Shown here piece after piece: positions 22,159 to 31,266 of a DNA stretch of 64,000 nt (positions are counted from its first letter, which is position 1; each line of letters begins with the position of its first letter). The stretch comes from UBA4742 sp963773335 (GTDB lineage Bacteria > Actinomycetota > Acidimicrobiia > Acidimicrobiales > Acidimicrobilacustridaceae). Under the pieces are notes generated by a model. It was not told where the DNA came from. It worked only from the letters and a program-made list of their open reading frames with translations, and searched no databases. The stretch spans positions 124,001-188,000 of the forward strand of contig CAVZAT010000006.1 of NCBI GenBank assembly GCA_963773335.1, read 5' to 3'. Made by a program: the position numbers and the translations under genes.

Positions 22159-22945
22159 GTGACCGTCCCGCCCTACGTCGAGGGCCACGGCCTGCTCGAG
22201 GGCAAGCACCGTGCGTGGTCACCGCCGCGGCCGGCACGGGCATCGGCTCCGCCGTGGCCCGCCGCTGCGTCGAGGAGGGCGCCACGCGTCGTCATCAGCG
22301 ACGCCCACGAGCGTCGCCTGGCCGAGGCGGCCGAGGTCCTGTCCGATCTGGCCGGTCGCCCGGCGCTGGCGGTCGGCGTGCAACGTCACGGTGCAGGCCG
22401 AGATCGACCGGCTGTTCGCCGCCGCCGTCGACGAGCTGGGCCACATCGACGTGCTGGTCAACAACGCCGGGCTGGGCGGCACGGCCGAGGTCGTCGACAT
22501 GACCGACGAGCAGTGGAACCTGGTGCTCGACGTGACCCTCACCGGCACGTTCCGCTGCCACCCGAGCCGCCCTGCGGCCACATGCTGCGGTCGGGGGTCT
22601 GGGCGTGATCGTCAACAACGCCTCGGTGCTCGGGTGGCGGGCCCAGGAGGGCCAGGCCCACTACGCGGCGGCCAAAGCCGGGGTCATGGCGCTGACCCGG
22701 TGCACCGCCATCGAAGCGGCGCCGTCGGCGGCGTGCGGGTGAACGCGGTCGCGCCCAGCCTGGCCATGCACCCGTTCCTGGCCAAGGTGACCTCCGACGA
22801 CCTGCTCGACGAGCTCACCGCCCGGGAGGCGTTCGGCCGGGCCGCCGAGCCCTGGGAGATCGCCAACGTCATCGTGTTCCTGGCCAGCGACTACTCGTCC
22901 TACATGACCGGCGAGGTGGTCTCGGTCAGCAGCCAGCACGCCTGA
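22159..22945 (+). CDS. SDR-family oxidoreductase (multiple frameshifts)
   Basis: About 262-aa short-chain dehydrogenase, probably on hydroxyacyl-CoA or steroid hydroxyls given its neighbour. The Gly motif TAAAGTGIGSAVARR, VLVNNAGLGG, the catalytic HYAAAKAGVMALTR and the C-terminal FLASDYSSYMTGEVVSV are present. Frame changes lie near 22215, 22285, 22380, 22565-22600 and 22720. GTG start at 22159, 45 nt after the acyl-CoA dehydrogenase, so the two are probably one operon behind operator site 1. Confidence 0.78.
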
Positions 22946-23041
22946 TCCTCGATCGCCCGTACCTCCCCGCGATGGCGTGGGGCGATCCTCCACCAGGTCG
23001 GATGGCTGGGGTGCCGCCCGGTACCTGTTCGCACGATCTGG

Positions 23042-23576
23042 TCAGTCATCCTTGCGGTAGGCCCGCCTGGCCGCGCCAGCCGCGCGTCCGAGGGCACGGG
23101 CGGTGCGGTCCACGTCCACGCTGGTCGGCTTGCGCGCCTGGGCGGCGGCGGCCAGGTTCTTTACCGAGTCGGGCAGCTGCCGGACGGGGAAGCGAGGGAC
23201 GCTCCGCGTCCTCGGGTGGTCCCGATTCGGTCCCCTCGTCGATCGACGCCGATCTGGTCGGCTCCGAGCTCGGCTCCCGCACGGACGACGTCGACTCTCT
23301 CGGCGTGGTCCGCGAACGGTTCGAACGCCACCCGTCGGCGAATCCCCGGAACACGCCGGCGGCCACGCCCACCAGGCTCACCACCAACACGGCCAGGGCC
23401 GCGGCGATGAGCCCGAAGGCTACCCACCCGAGCGGCGTGCTGGGACTGGAGAGCCCGAACTCGATGACCACGAGGACCACCATGATCCCGACGGCCACCC
23501 ACAGCGCCCGGTCCGACCACACCGGGCGCCGGTACCCCCGCCACAACTCATCGGTCTTCGTGCGGCGCGGGCTCAT
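23042..23576 (-). CDS. Hypothetical protein with two membrane helices (frameshifted)
   Basis: About 178 aa, family not recognised. The N-terminus is basic (MSPRRTKTDELWRGYRRP), followed by two hydrophobic helices (about residues 26-44 and 51-78), then a long hydrophilic Ser/Glu/Arg-rich tail. A frame change near 23190 gives the tail ending QLPDSVKNLAAAAQARKPTS...RAYRKDD, which has much better coding character than the unshifted frame. Probably a cytoplasmic-tailed inner membrane protein. Confidence 0.55.
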
Positions 23577-23637
23577 CGGCTCAACCGTAGCGGCGGCCCG
23601 GGATCCCGACCCCGCTCCGGCCGCCTGTCGTATCCCG

Positions 23638-23744
23638 TTCCCGGCACGTCTGACCACCGTTTCGGTGGCTGGACGTGCCGGGAGGTGGGGGCGTGGGTTC
23701 CCGGCACGTCTGACTACCGTTTCGGTGGCTGGATGTGCCGGGAA
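23638..23744. repeat. Tandem pair of strong two-part hairpins
   Basis: Two copies with a 60-nt period (23638-23683 and 23698-23744). Each has an outer 11-bp stem (CCCGGCACGTC with its complement), an internal TGA/CTG bulge and an inner 6-bp stem (CCACCG/CGGTGG) closed by TTT. The differences in copy 2 turn Watson-Crick pairs into G-U pairs in the direction that keeps the RNA stem. The pair lies in a 369-nt gap between two minus-strand genes, downstream of the thiolase. The rest of the gap (23745-23945) shows nothing recognisable. Confidence 0.75.
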
Positions 23745-23945
23745 CGGCCTGGCCCCGTCGGTGGTCAGTCGGGCGAATCGGTGTGGCCGGAGCTGACCGT
23801 CGGCGGTGCGGGCTGCGTCGAGCTCTTGGTTCGGCCGTTGGCGTTGCTTCGGGGGCGCCGCAGGCTGTCAGCGACGCGACGTGTCCGACGTCGTTGGGCT
23901 GCCAGGTCCGAGTTGGGTCAGCCAGGAGGCTCGACCGGCTGGGGT

Positions 23946-25151
23946 TCAGCGGGTGAGCAGGACCGACGAGCCGTGGCCGAACAGCCCCTGGTTGACGGTC
24001 ACGCCGGCGCGGGCGCCCTCGACCTGGCGTCCTGTGGCCTGGCCGCGCAGCTGCCAGGTGATCTCGCACACCTGGGCCAGGGCTTGGGCCGGGATGGCCT
24101 CGCCGAAGCAGGCCAGGCCGCCGCTCGGGTTGACCGGGATGCGCCCGCCGATCTCGGTGTCGCCGTCGTTGAGCAGGCGCTCGGCCTCGCCTTCGGCGCA
24201 CAGGCCGATGTTCTCGTACCAGTCCAGCTCGAGCGCGGACGACAGGTCGTAGACCTCGGCCAGGTCCAGGTCCTCGGGGCCGATCCCGGCCTCTTCGTAG
24301 GCGGCGTGGGCGATGCGAGTCGCGGAAGGGCCGCGCCGCCACGTCGGCCCCGGCGGCCGAGTCGGTGGCGAAGGCCGGGCAGCTCGATCACCGTTTGGGG
24401 ATAGGTCGGGCGTGACCGTGGAGATGGCTGCCACCTTGACCGGCGTGGTCGTCTCGCCCAGATGGCGCCGGGCGTACTCGTTGCTGGCCAGGATGACCGC
24501 CGCGCCCCCATCGGAGGTGGCGCAGATCTCCAACAGGTGCAGGGGATCGGCCACCACCGGCGACGCCAGCACGTCGTCGACCGCGAACTCCTTCGGGTAT
24601 CGGGCGTTGGGGTTGGCCGCGCCGTGGCGGCTGTTCTTGGCCCGGACCCGGGCGAAGTCCTGGGTGGTGGCGCCGTAGCGCTCCATCCGCCGCCGGGCAT
24701 AGAGCGCGAAGTAGGTCGGGTTGGTGGCGCCGAGCAGGCGGAACCGCAGCCAGTCGGGATCATCGGGACGGTCGCCGCCCACCGGGGCGAAGAACCCCTT
24801 GGGCGTCGTGTCGGCGCCGACGACCAGCGCCACCTGGCTGAGGCCGGCCAGTATCTGGGCGCGGGCGATGTTGAGGGCCTGGGCCCCCGAGGCGCAGGCT
24901 GCGTAGCAGCTGGCCACCCGGTTGCCCTGCCAGCCCAGGGCCTGGCTGAAGGTGGCGCCGGCGATGAAGCCCGGATAGCCGTTGCGGATGGTGTCGGCGC
25001 CGGCCACGAAGTCGATGTCGGACCAGCTCAGCCCGGCGTCACCCAGGGCGTCCTGGGCGGCCACGATGCCGTACTCGACGAAGTTGCGGCCCCACTTGCC
25101 CCACGGGTGCATGCCCACACCCAGCACCGACACAGAACGGTCGTCGCTCAT
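23946..25151 (-). CDS. Thiolase-superfamily lipid-transfer protein (paired with DUF35; internal frameshift pair)
   Basis: About 401-aa thiolase-fold protein. The nucleophile is in ASCYAACASGAQALNIA, and SDGGAAVILASNEYARRHLG and NPSGGLACFGEAIPAQALAQ are typical of the SCP-x/Ltp branch. In that branch the partner is a DUF35 protein, encoded immediately upstream with a 4-nt ATGA overlap. Such pairs carry out thiolytic or retro-aldol cleavage of sterol side-chain CoA esters. A compensating indel pair (about 24385 and 24310) scrambles residues 256-284. Start ATG at 25151 begins MSDDRSVSVLGVGMHPWG. Which reaction it performs cannot be read from sequence alone. Confidence 0.85.
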   Translation of the reverse strand: MSDDRSVSVLGVGMHPWGKWGRNFVEYGIVAAQDALGDAGLSWSDIDFVAGADTIRNGYPGFIAGATFSQALGWQGNRVASCYAACASGAQALNIARAQILAGLSQVALVVGADTTPKGFFAPVGGDRPDDPDWLRFRLLGATNPTYFALYARRRMERYGATTQDFARVRAKNSRHGAANPNARYPKEFAVDDVLASPVVADPLHLLEICATSDGGAAVILASNEYARRHLGETTTPVKVAAISTVTPDLSPNGDRAARPSPPTRPPGPTWRRGPSATRIAHAAYEEAGIGPEDLDLAEVYDLSSALELDWYENIGLCAEGEAERLLNDGDTEIGGRIPVNPSGGLACFGEAIPAQALAQVCEITWQLRGQATGRQVEGARAGVTVNQGLFGHGSSVLLTR

Positions 25152-25630
25152 CGGGTCTGTCCTTCCGGTTGCGTCGTCTCGGCCTCGACCAGGTCGGTGT
25201 CGATCGGCCTCCACTTCCACACCAGGTACTCGTGCTCGTCGTCGGCGTAGAGCGTGCCCAGCACCAGCTCGACGGGCTGGCCGGCGTACAGCCGCTCGAT
25301 GTCGGTGCCGGGCACGAGCTGGCCCAGCACCACCATCTGCTCGGCTTCCAGTTCGACCGCGGCGATGGCGTAGGGCTCGAAGGGGTCGGCCGACACGTAG
25401 GGCGGCGGGGGCTGGTAGCGGTTGTCGGTGAACGACCAGATGGTACCGGTGCGGCTCAGCTCGGTCTCGGCGAAGTCACGTCCGCCGCAGCCCGGTTTGC
25501 GGCAGAACGACGTCTCGCGGGGGAAGAACACGCTCTGGCACCGCGTGCATCGGCTGCCCAGCAGGGCGGGGCGCTCGGGGTCGAGGGTGAACCACCCCTC
25601 GATCGCCGGCACCTGGGTGATGGCGGCCAC
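25148..25630 (-). CDS. OB-fold Zn-ribbon (DUF35) acyl-CoA-binding partner protein
   Basis: 160 aa, intact. The N-terminal rubredoxin-like zinc ribbon has CTRC and FCRKPGC as the two Cys pairs. The OB domain follows (TGTIWSFTDNRYQPPPPYVSADP, YAIAAVELEAEQMVVLGQLV). DUF35 proteins bind CoA esters and form complexes with thiolase-like Ltp or hydratase subunits. It overlaps the Ltp-like thiolase by ATGA, so the two are translationally coupled. An operator of the window-wide type lies 114 nt upstream. Confidence 0.88.
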   Translation of the reverse strand: MAAITQVPAIEGWFTLDPERPALLGSRCTRCQSVFFPRETSFCRKPGCGGRDFAETELSRTGTIWSFTDNRYQPPPPYVSADPFEPYAIAAVELEAEQMVVLGQLVPGTDIERLYAGQPVELVLGTLYADDEHEYLVWKWRPIDTDLVEAETTQPEGQTR

Positions 25631-25741
25631 GGGACCTCCCGGATTGCGGTCGGATGAAACGGAAGCGACGACTCGCCCAGCGGGCAGCCGGTGGGCGTGC
25701 GGCGGCGACGCCCGCCACGGTAGTCGACCCGCCTCCCCGGT

Positions 25742-25758
25742 CCTGACGAGTCGTCAGG
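25742..25758. promoter_or_regulatory. TGACG-N3-CGTCA operator, site 2
   Basis: Perfect palindrome CCTGACG-AGT-CGTCAGG with core 25744-25756. It lies in the 328-nt gap between the divergent DUF35/thiolase pair and the sedolisin peptidase, 114 nt from the DUF35 start. Metabolic content of the other sites suggests that it controls the DUF35/thiolase side. The remainder of the gap holds only the presumed promoters. Confidence 0.55.
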
Positions 25759-25958
25759 ACCCGCTCCGGCGGTCGGGCCGGTCGGCCCGACCCAGTCCGT
25801 TCGACTCGTTCTGGTTGACTGGTAGGGTGCCAGCTGCTGAAATCCAGGCGGCGCTGACCGCCGACAGCTGGGGGGCGAAGTGGTGGATGCGCGACGTGGA
25901 GACCGGAGCTGTGTCGTCCGCCGAGTTGATGGGCGGCGCGTGGGCGACGCGTCGCGGG

Positions 25959-28876
25959 ATGACCCGTCTGGTCCGACTGACGGCGGTCGTCGCGCTGCTC
26001 GCCGGTCTGCTGGCGGCGTCGCCGGCGATGGTCAACGTGGCGTCGGCCACCTCCACGCCCAGCCAGGCGGCGCCCGCCATCTCGTCGCGCGCCGAAGGCC
26101 TGCCCTACCACCAGCCCGATCCCAACGCCGCCTCGCGTCGCGCTGCCGTTGTCCCACGCCTCGGGTGCCTCCGGTCAGGTGGCGGCCTGGGCCAGGCAAA
26201 ACCACCTCACCGTGGTGGGCACCGTGAACGGCGTGGTGACCGTGTCCGGGTCGCGGGCCCAGATCGCCTCCACCTTCGGCAGCGCCACGGCCCCGCAGGT
26301 CCCCACCGCGTTGACGGGCGTGGCCACCGGCGCCGGGTCCGACGTGTCCCCGCTGCGGATGCAGCCCCTGGGCCTGCACAACCGACCGATGACCGGACTG
26401 ACGTCCACGCCCGCCTGCTCGTCGGGGCCGACCTGCTGGCCGGGGGGCTACGGCGCGGCCAAGTTGCGCGCCGCCTACGGGGTGTCGGGCACCGGTTCGG
26501 GCCTCACGGTGGCCACCGTGCAGTTCGACGGCTGGAACTCGGCTGACCTGACCGACTACGCGACGGCCGCCGGTCTCACCCTGGCCCCGGGCCAGCTGAC
26601 CTCGATCAGCGTGGACGGCGCGGCGGTGAGCGGCTCGGACCAGGAGGATTCGCTGGACGCCGAGACCCTGCTGGCCATGGCCCCGGCGGCCAAGCAGCTC
26701 ATGTACATCGCCCCCAACACCACCACGGGCCTCATCGATGTCTACGCCCAGATCGCCAACCACGTGGCCAGCGACCACATCGCTGCGGTCAGCATCTCCT
26801 GGGGGTTCTGCGAGGCCAACTGGGCCGGCTCCGCCAGCCTCCGGTCCAGCCTCGAGAGCTCGTTGAACGCCATCGTGGCCGCGGGGGCGACGCTGTTCGC
26901 CGCCTCCGGCGACGACGGGCCCTATGACTGCCGCGACGGTGTGACGCTGTCGACGGACTGGCCCGCGGTGTCGCCCAACGTCGTCGGCGTCGGGGGCACG
27001 CACCTGACCGGAACCGGCCCCTATGCCGAGACGGCCTGGGAGGATCCCAACGCCACGAGCTGCGTCGGCGCAGGCGGCCCGAGCGGTGGTGGCGGCGGGA
27101 CGTCGACGTCGGTGTCGCGACCCAGTTGGCAGACCAACACGGGGATCGGTGGCTCGTTCCGCCTGGTGCCCGACATCTCCGCCGAGGCCGACCCGTGTGT
27201 CGGTCCGACGGTGTTGCTCAACGGGTCCTGGTACAACGGCGGCGGCACGTCCCTGGCCGCGCCGATCGTGACCGGCGGGCTGATCTCGGAACTGTCCAAC
27301 TCGTCCCGAACGACCGGCATCGGTGACATCCACTCGACGCTGTACAACGCGCCTTCCGCCACCTTCCGCGACGTCACCAGCGGCGCGTTCGCCCCGTACT
27401 CGGCCGGGGTGGGTTTCGACGAGCTCACCGGGCGCGGGTCACCCCAGCTGGACGCACTGTTCGTGCCTGGGGCGCCGACCAACGTGGTGGCTGATCCCGG
27501 CAACACGGCCCTGTCCGTGTCGTGGTCGCCGGCCAGCGACTTCGGCTCACCCATTACCGACTACACGGCAACGGCCTCACCGGGCGGGGCAACGTGTCAC
27601 TGGAGCGCCGGGCCCCTCGGCTGCATCCTGACCGGGCTGACGAACGGCACCAGCTACACGGTGACCGTCAGCGCTACGAACGCAGCGGGCACTGGCCCCG
27701 CGTCGTCGGCGTCGGCTGCGGTCAAGCCCGCCCTGGGTGATGCCTTTCATTCGCTGACCCCGGCGCGGATCCTCGATTCACGACCCGGTGCGGGCAACGT
27801 CGGCGGGTACACCAGCCCATGGGGCTCGGGGGTGACCCGGAACGTGAGCGTCGGTGGCGCCGGCGGGGTGCCCGCCAACGCCGATGCCGTGGTGTTGAAC
27901 GTGACCGAGACCGGTGCGACCGGTTCCTCGTACCTGTCGCTCTGGCCGGCCGGGGCGGCCCGACCCACCGTGTCGAGCCTGAACTTCACGGCGGGCGAGA
28001 CCATCCCCAACCAGGTGACGGTGAAGCTGGGCGCCGGCGGGCAGGTCTCGGTCTTCAACGCCAGCGGCAACGCCGACGTGATCGTCGACGTGACCGGCTA
28101 CTACGACATCGTCGGCCGGTGACGGCTTCACGTCGTTGACGCCGGCCCGCATCCTCGACTCCCGGCCCGGCACGGGCAACGTGGGCGGCTTCTCCACGCC
28201 ATGGGGCGCAGGGACCACCCGCGATCTGCAGGTGGGTGGCGCCGGCGGGGTGCCATCCGGCGCCGATGCCGTGGTGTTGAACGTGACGGTGACCGGCACC
28301 ACCGCCGGTTCCTACCTCGCCATCTGGCCGCAGGGCGCGACCCGGCCCACGGTGTCGAGCCTGAACTGGACGGCGGGGGAGACGATCCCGAACGCGGTGA
28401 CGGTCAAGCTCAACGCGGCCAACGGCAAGATCTCGCTCTACAACCTGACGGGCAACACCGATGTGATCGTGGACGTGGCCGGCTACTTCAAGGCCAGCAC
28501 GGGCAAGCTCTTCCACCCGCTCACCCCCGGTCGCATCCTCGACTCCCGCCCCGGCGCGGGCAACGTCGGCGGCTACGCCACGCCCTGGGGAGCGGCGACC
28601 TCGCGCAACCTGGCGGTGGCCGGCGTGGCCGGCGTCCTGACCGGTGCGGATTCGGTGGTGGCGAACGTGACGGTCACCGACACGACCAGCTCGTCGTTCC
28701 TCACCATCTGGCCGCAGGGGGCGACCCGACCCACCGTGTCCAGCCTGAACTGGACGGCAGCCGAGACCATTCCCAACGCGGTCACCGTCAAGCTGTCCGG
28801 GGGCGGTGGGATCTCCCTCTACAACGCCGGTGGCCAGGTCGACGCCATCTGCGACATCGCCGGCTACTACGCCTGA
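25959..28876 (+). CDS. Secreted sedolisin (S53) serine-carboxyl peptidase with FN3 and triple C-terminal beta repeats (frameshifted)
   Basis: Acid-type exported endopeptidase of about 970 aa. A signal peptide (MTRLVRLTAVVALLAGLLAA) leads into a short prodomain. The catalytic domain shows Glu and Asp in QEDSLDAETLLAMAP, the oxyanion Asp region AASGDDG, the nucleophile in GGGTSLAAPIV and the Ca-binding end GFDELTGRGSP. An FN3 domain (APTNVVADPGNTALSVSW) follows, then three repeats of about 120 aa, each starting LTPARILDSRPG or similar and ending VD(V)xGYY/F, at about 27747, 28133 and 28515. Frame changes lie near 26150 and 28115 (one extra C). In-frame ATGs at 25887 and 25929 are alternative starts. 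Confidence 0.85.
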
Positions 28877-28963
28877 CTCGGGGCGGCGGTGGGGTGGTCC
28901 GGCCATGAAGCCCACCTGACGCGGCCGCGCATAGGCGGGGATGGCCTGGGTACAGATAGAGGT

Positions 28964-29140
28964 GTGAGCTTGAACATCGCCATACCGTGCGACGTTCCCG
29001 AGTGTGATGGCTCGGTGGTGTTCGACCTGCCCGAGGACGGGTCAGCGGGCCGGCTGACCGGTCGATGCGAGGTCTGCGGTGCGCGCTTCGACCTGTACGG
29101 CGGAGAACGTCGGCGGGTGTCGGGGCCGGCCAACGGTTGA
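28964..29140 (+). CDS. Small zinc-ribbon-like protein
   Basis: 58-aa protein from the GTG at 28964 (preceded by AGAGG). It has IPCDVPEC and CEVCGARF, that is two Cys pairs flanking a beta segment, as in a zinc ribbon. The codon pattern is coding-like. Function is unknown; nucleic acid or protein binding is typical of such modules. It stands alone between the peptidase and the convergent methyltransferase. Confidence 0.6.
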   Translation: MSLNIAIPCDVPECDGSVVFDLPEDGSAGRLTGRCEVCGARFDLYGGERRRVSGPANG

Positions 29141-29188
29141 TCCGGGTGACGCCAAGACCCCGGCCTCACCGGCCGAGCGTCGGGCCGA

Positions 29189-29827
29189 CTACCCGGCGGG
29201 AGCGCGAAGCGCGACCAGCAGGTTGTTGGGCCGGGGCGGGATGCGGAACTCGGCCATCAGGCTCAGGTCGGCCACGGCGGCGTGCACGAGCTCGAGCAGC
29301 TCGGCGCGGGTCATGAAGCTCACCTGGCGATCGCCGGTCACGTAGCGATCGGAGACGTCGGCCACCACGTGGGAGGCGGTGCGGGTACGTTCCCACTCCT
29401 TGATGGCGAGCACCCCGTCGGGGGCCAGCAGGTGGCCGGCGTCGGCCAGCAGGGCCTCACGTTCGGCATCGGGCACGTGGTGCAACACGTCGCCGATCAC
29501 GATCAGGTCGTAGGGCTCGGGTGCCTCGGCCAACAGGTCCGATGTCGACACCTGCCGGAACGTGACCCGCTCGTGGGCGTCCGGAGCCAGGCGACCGGGC
29601 TGGGCCGAGATGTCGACGCCCAGGATCGAGGCCTCGGCCAGCTCGTCGGCCAGGCCCATGGTCAGGAGCCCGTCGCCGGCACCGATCTCGAGCACTCGCC
29701 GGAAGTTGCCCAGCGCGGCGATGTCGCGGGCCAACTCGGGCAGATCGATGAACCACTCGCGGTAGCGCTTGGCTGCTCGGCCCTCGAAGGGCCCGAGAGC
29801 CGCGCGCACGGTGGTCCCCAGTGGCAT
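29189..29827 (-). CDS. Class I SAM-dependent methyltransferase
   Basis: 212 aa, intact. Motif I is VLEIGAGDGLLTMGLADEL, the acidic end of strand 2 is LGVDIS, and the post-motif reads YDLIVIGDVLHHVPDAEREALL, followed by LAPDGVLAIKEWER. The substrate cannot be assigned; the DVLHHVPD form is common in small-molecule methyltransferases. Single gene, divergent from the YihY gene with 121 nt between. Confidence 0.85.
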   Translation of the reverse strand: MPLGTTVRAALGPFEGRAAKRYREWFIDLPELARDIAALGNFRRVLEIGAGDGLLTMGLADELAEASILGVDISAQPGRLAPDAHERVTFRQVSTSDLLAEAPEPYDLIVIGDVLHHVPDAEREALLADAGHLLAPDGVLAIKEWERTRTASHVVADVSDRYVTGDRQVSFMTRAELLELVHAAVADLSLMAEFRIPPRPNNLLVALRAPAG

Positions 29828-29948
29828 CCGGTCAGGCTACACGTCGCCCCGGCGGGGCCGGCCCGGGGTGCCGTCGGTTCGGGCCCCGTCGGCGCTGGCT
29901 CACCGACGGAGGTCCGATCGGTGCGGGACGATCCGATACCGTCACGCG

Positions 29949-30941
29949 ATGAGCGACCACCAGGGTCGGTGGGGGGATCGGGCAGTCGGTGACGGGTCAG
30001 GGTCGCACCCCGTCGATGTCGAGCAGCTGGGTCCCACGATCCCTGGTCGGATCGCTCGTCGTCTCGAGCGCTACCAGGACCGCCCGGCCGTGGCCCTGAT
30101 CACCGAGTTCATGGCCCTCGACCGGCAGGGTGCAGGATCGGTGGTGGGCAGCGCCATCGCCTTCCGACTCTTCTTGTTCTTCATCCCGCTGCTGCTGTTC
30201 CTGGTGGGTGTGGCCGGGCTCCTGTCGGGCCACGTCGATCCCGCCACCGTGGCCCACGATGCCGGCGTCTCGGGCAGTCTGGCCGCCCAGATCCGCGCCG
30301 CCTTCCACCAGGAGGCCGCCGCAGGTTCGGTGGCACTGCTCATCGGTCTGTTCGGCATGGCCACCACCGGCCGTTCCCTCAGTCGGGCGCTGGTGGCCAC
30401 CAGCTACCGCGCCTGGGACATACCGATCGTGGCCAAGCCGTCGTGGCGGGTGGTCGGATCGGTGGCCGGCCTGGTCGGCGGGATGGGCCTGGTGTCGGTG
30501 CTGATCAACCGCATCCGCGAGGCGGTCGGACTGGGACCGGCCAGCCTCTCGTTCATCCCCGCCTTCGTTCTCTATGCCGTGGCCTGGTTCGTGATCTCCC
30601 TGCTGCTGCCCCGCCGCAGCGACGATCCCGGGGCCGTGCTGCCCGGCAGCGCGGTGGTGGCGCTGGTCATCACCACCATGCAGGCCGTCAGCCAGTTCTA
30701 CCTGCCCGGCCGGTTCGCGCGGGCGAGCCAGCTCTACGGCGCCCTGGGCTCGACCGTCGTCACCCTGGGCTGGTTCTTCATCCTCGGTCGGGCCATCGTC
30801 TTCGCCATCGAGCTGAACCCGCTGTTGTTCGATCGCTACGGCAGTCTGACCGCCGCGGTGTTCTCGCTGCCCGTCATCCGGATCCTGCCTCGGCACTCAG
30901 CAGGGCTGCGTCGCCTGTTCGACCTGGACGACTCGGCTTGA
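29949..30941 (+). CDS. YihY/BrkB-family inner membrane protein
   Basis: 330 aa, intact, with about six membrane helices between residues 63 and 298. Family features are the GSAIAFRLFLFFIPLLLFL helix, the WRVVGSVAGLVGGMG segment and the C-terminal YGALGSTVVTLGWFFILGRAIVFAIELN. The molecular role of the family is not settled. The N-terminal 40 residues are hydrophilic. Confidence 0.85.
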   Translation: MSDHQGRWGDRAVGDGSGSHPVDVEQLGPTIPGRIARRLERYQDRPAVALITEFMALDRQGAGSVVGSAIAFRLFLFFIPLLLFLVGVAGLLSGHVDPATVAHDAGVSGSLAAQIRAAFHQEAAAGSVALLIGLFGMATTGRSLSRALVATSYRAWDIPIVAKPSWRVVGSVAGLVGGMGLVSVLINRIREAVGLGPASLSFIPAFVLYAVAWFVISLLLPRRSDDPGAVLPGSAVVALVITTMQAVSQFYLPGRFARASQLYGALGSTVVTLGWFFILGRAIVFAIELNPLLFDRYGSLTAAVFSLPVIRILPRHSAGLRRLFDLDDSA

Positions 30942-31266
30942 CGGCGGGTCCTGCGGAGGCGCCAGGTCGGGACGAGGCCCCCGAACCCCGCCGGAGTCGA
31001 TGGCCTTTCGCCACCCGGGTGCACCACTCTCGAGCTCGAGCTGAACGGTTCCACCACGGCGGGGTCGGTTGGCACGCAGCCAGTACCTGTGACCGATGCG
31101 ATACTGGGCGCCGTTCACCGGAGCCGCCACTCGGCTCGTGCCGACGGGGGAGCATCGATGCGCAGCCAGATCAGCGAGGCCACCTCGCGCAGAGCTCGGC
31201 AGTGAGCGAGGACGAGGGATCCGACCTGCGCCTGGTGGTCATCGGCGCGGTGGTCGGGGTCCAGGC
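30942..31266. other. Intergenic region without a recognisable gene
   Basis: 325 nt between the YihY and DUF2252 genes. Short reading frames exist on both strands but none has a ribosome site plus consistent codon bias. No repeat or strong hairpin was found. It probably contains the DUF2252 promoter. Confidence 0.4.

Noticed and set aside
31089..31266. A small plus-strand gene before DUF2252
   Set aside because: Candidate frames start with weak GTG or ATG codons without ribosome sites, and the codon bias is not consistent.
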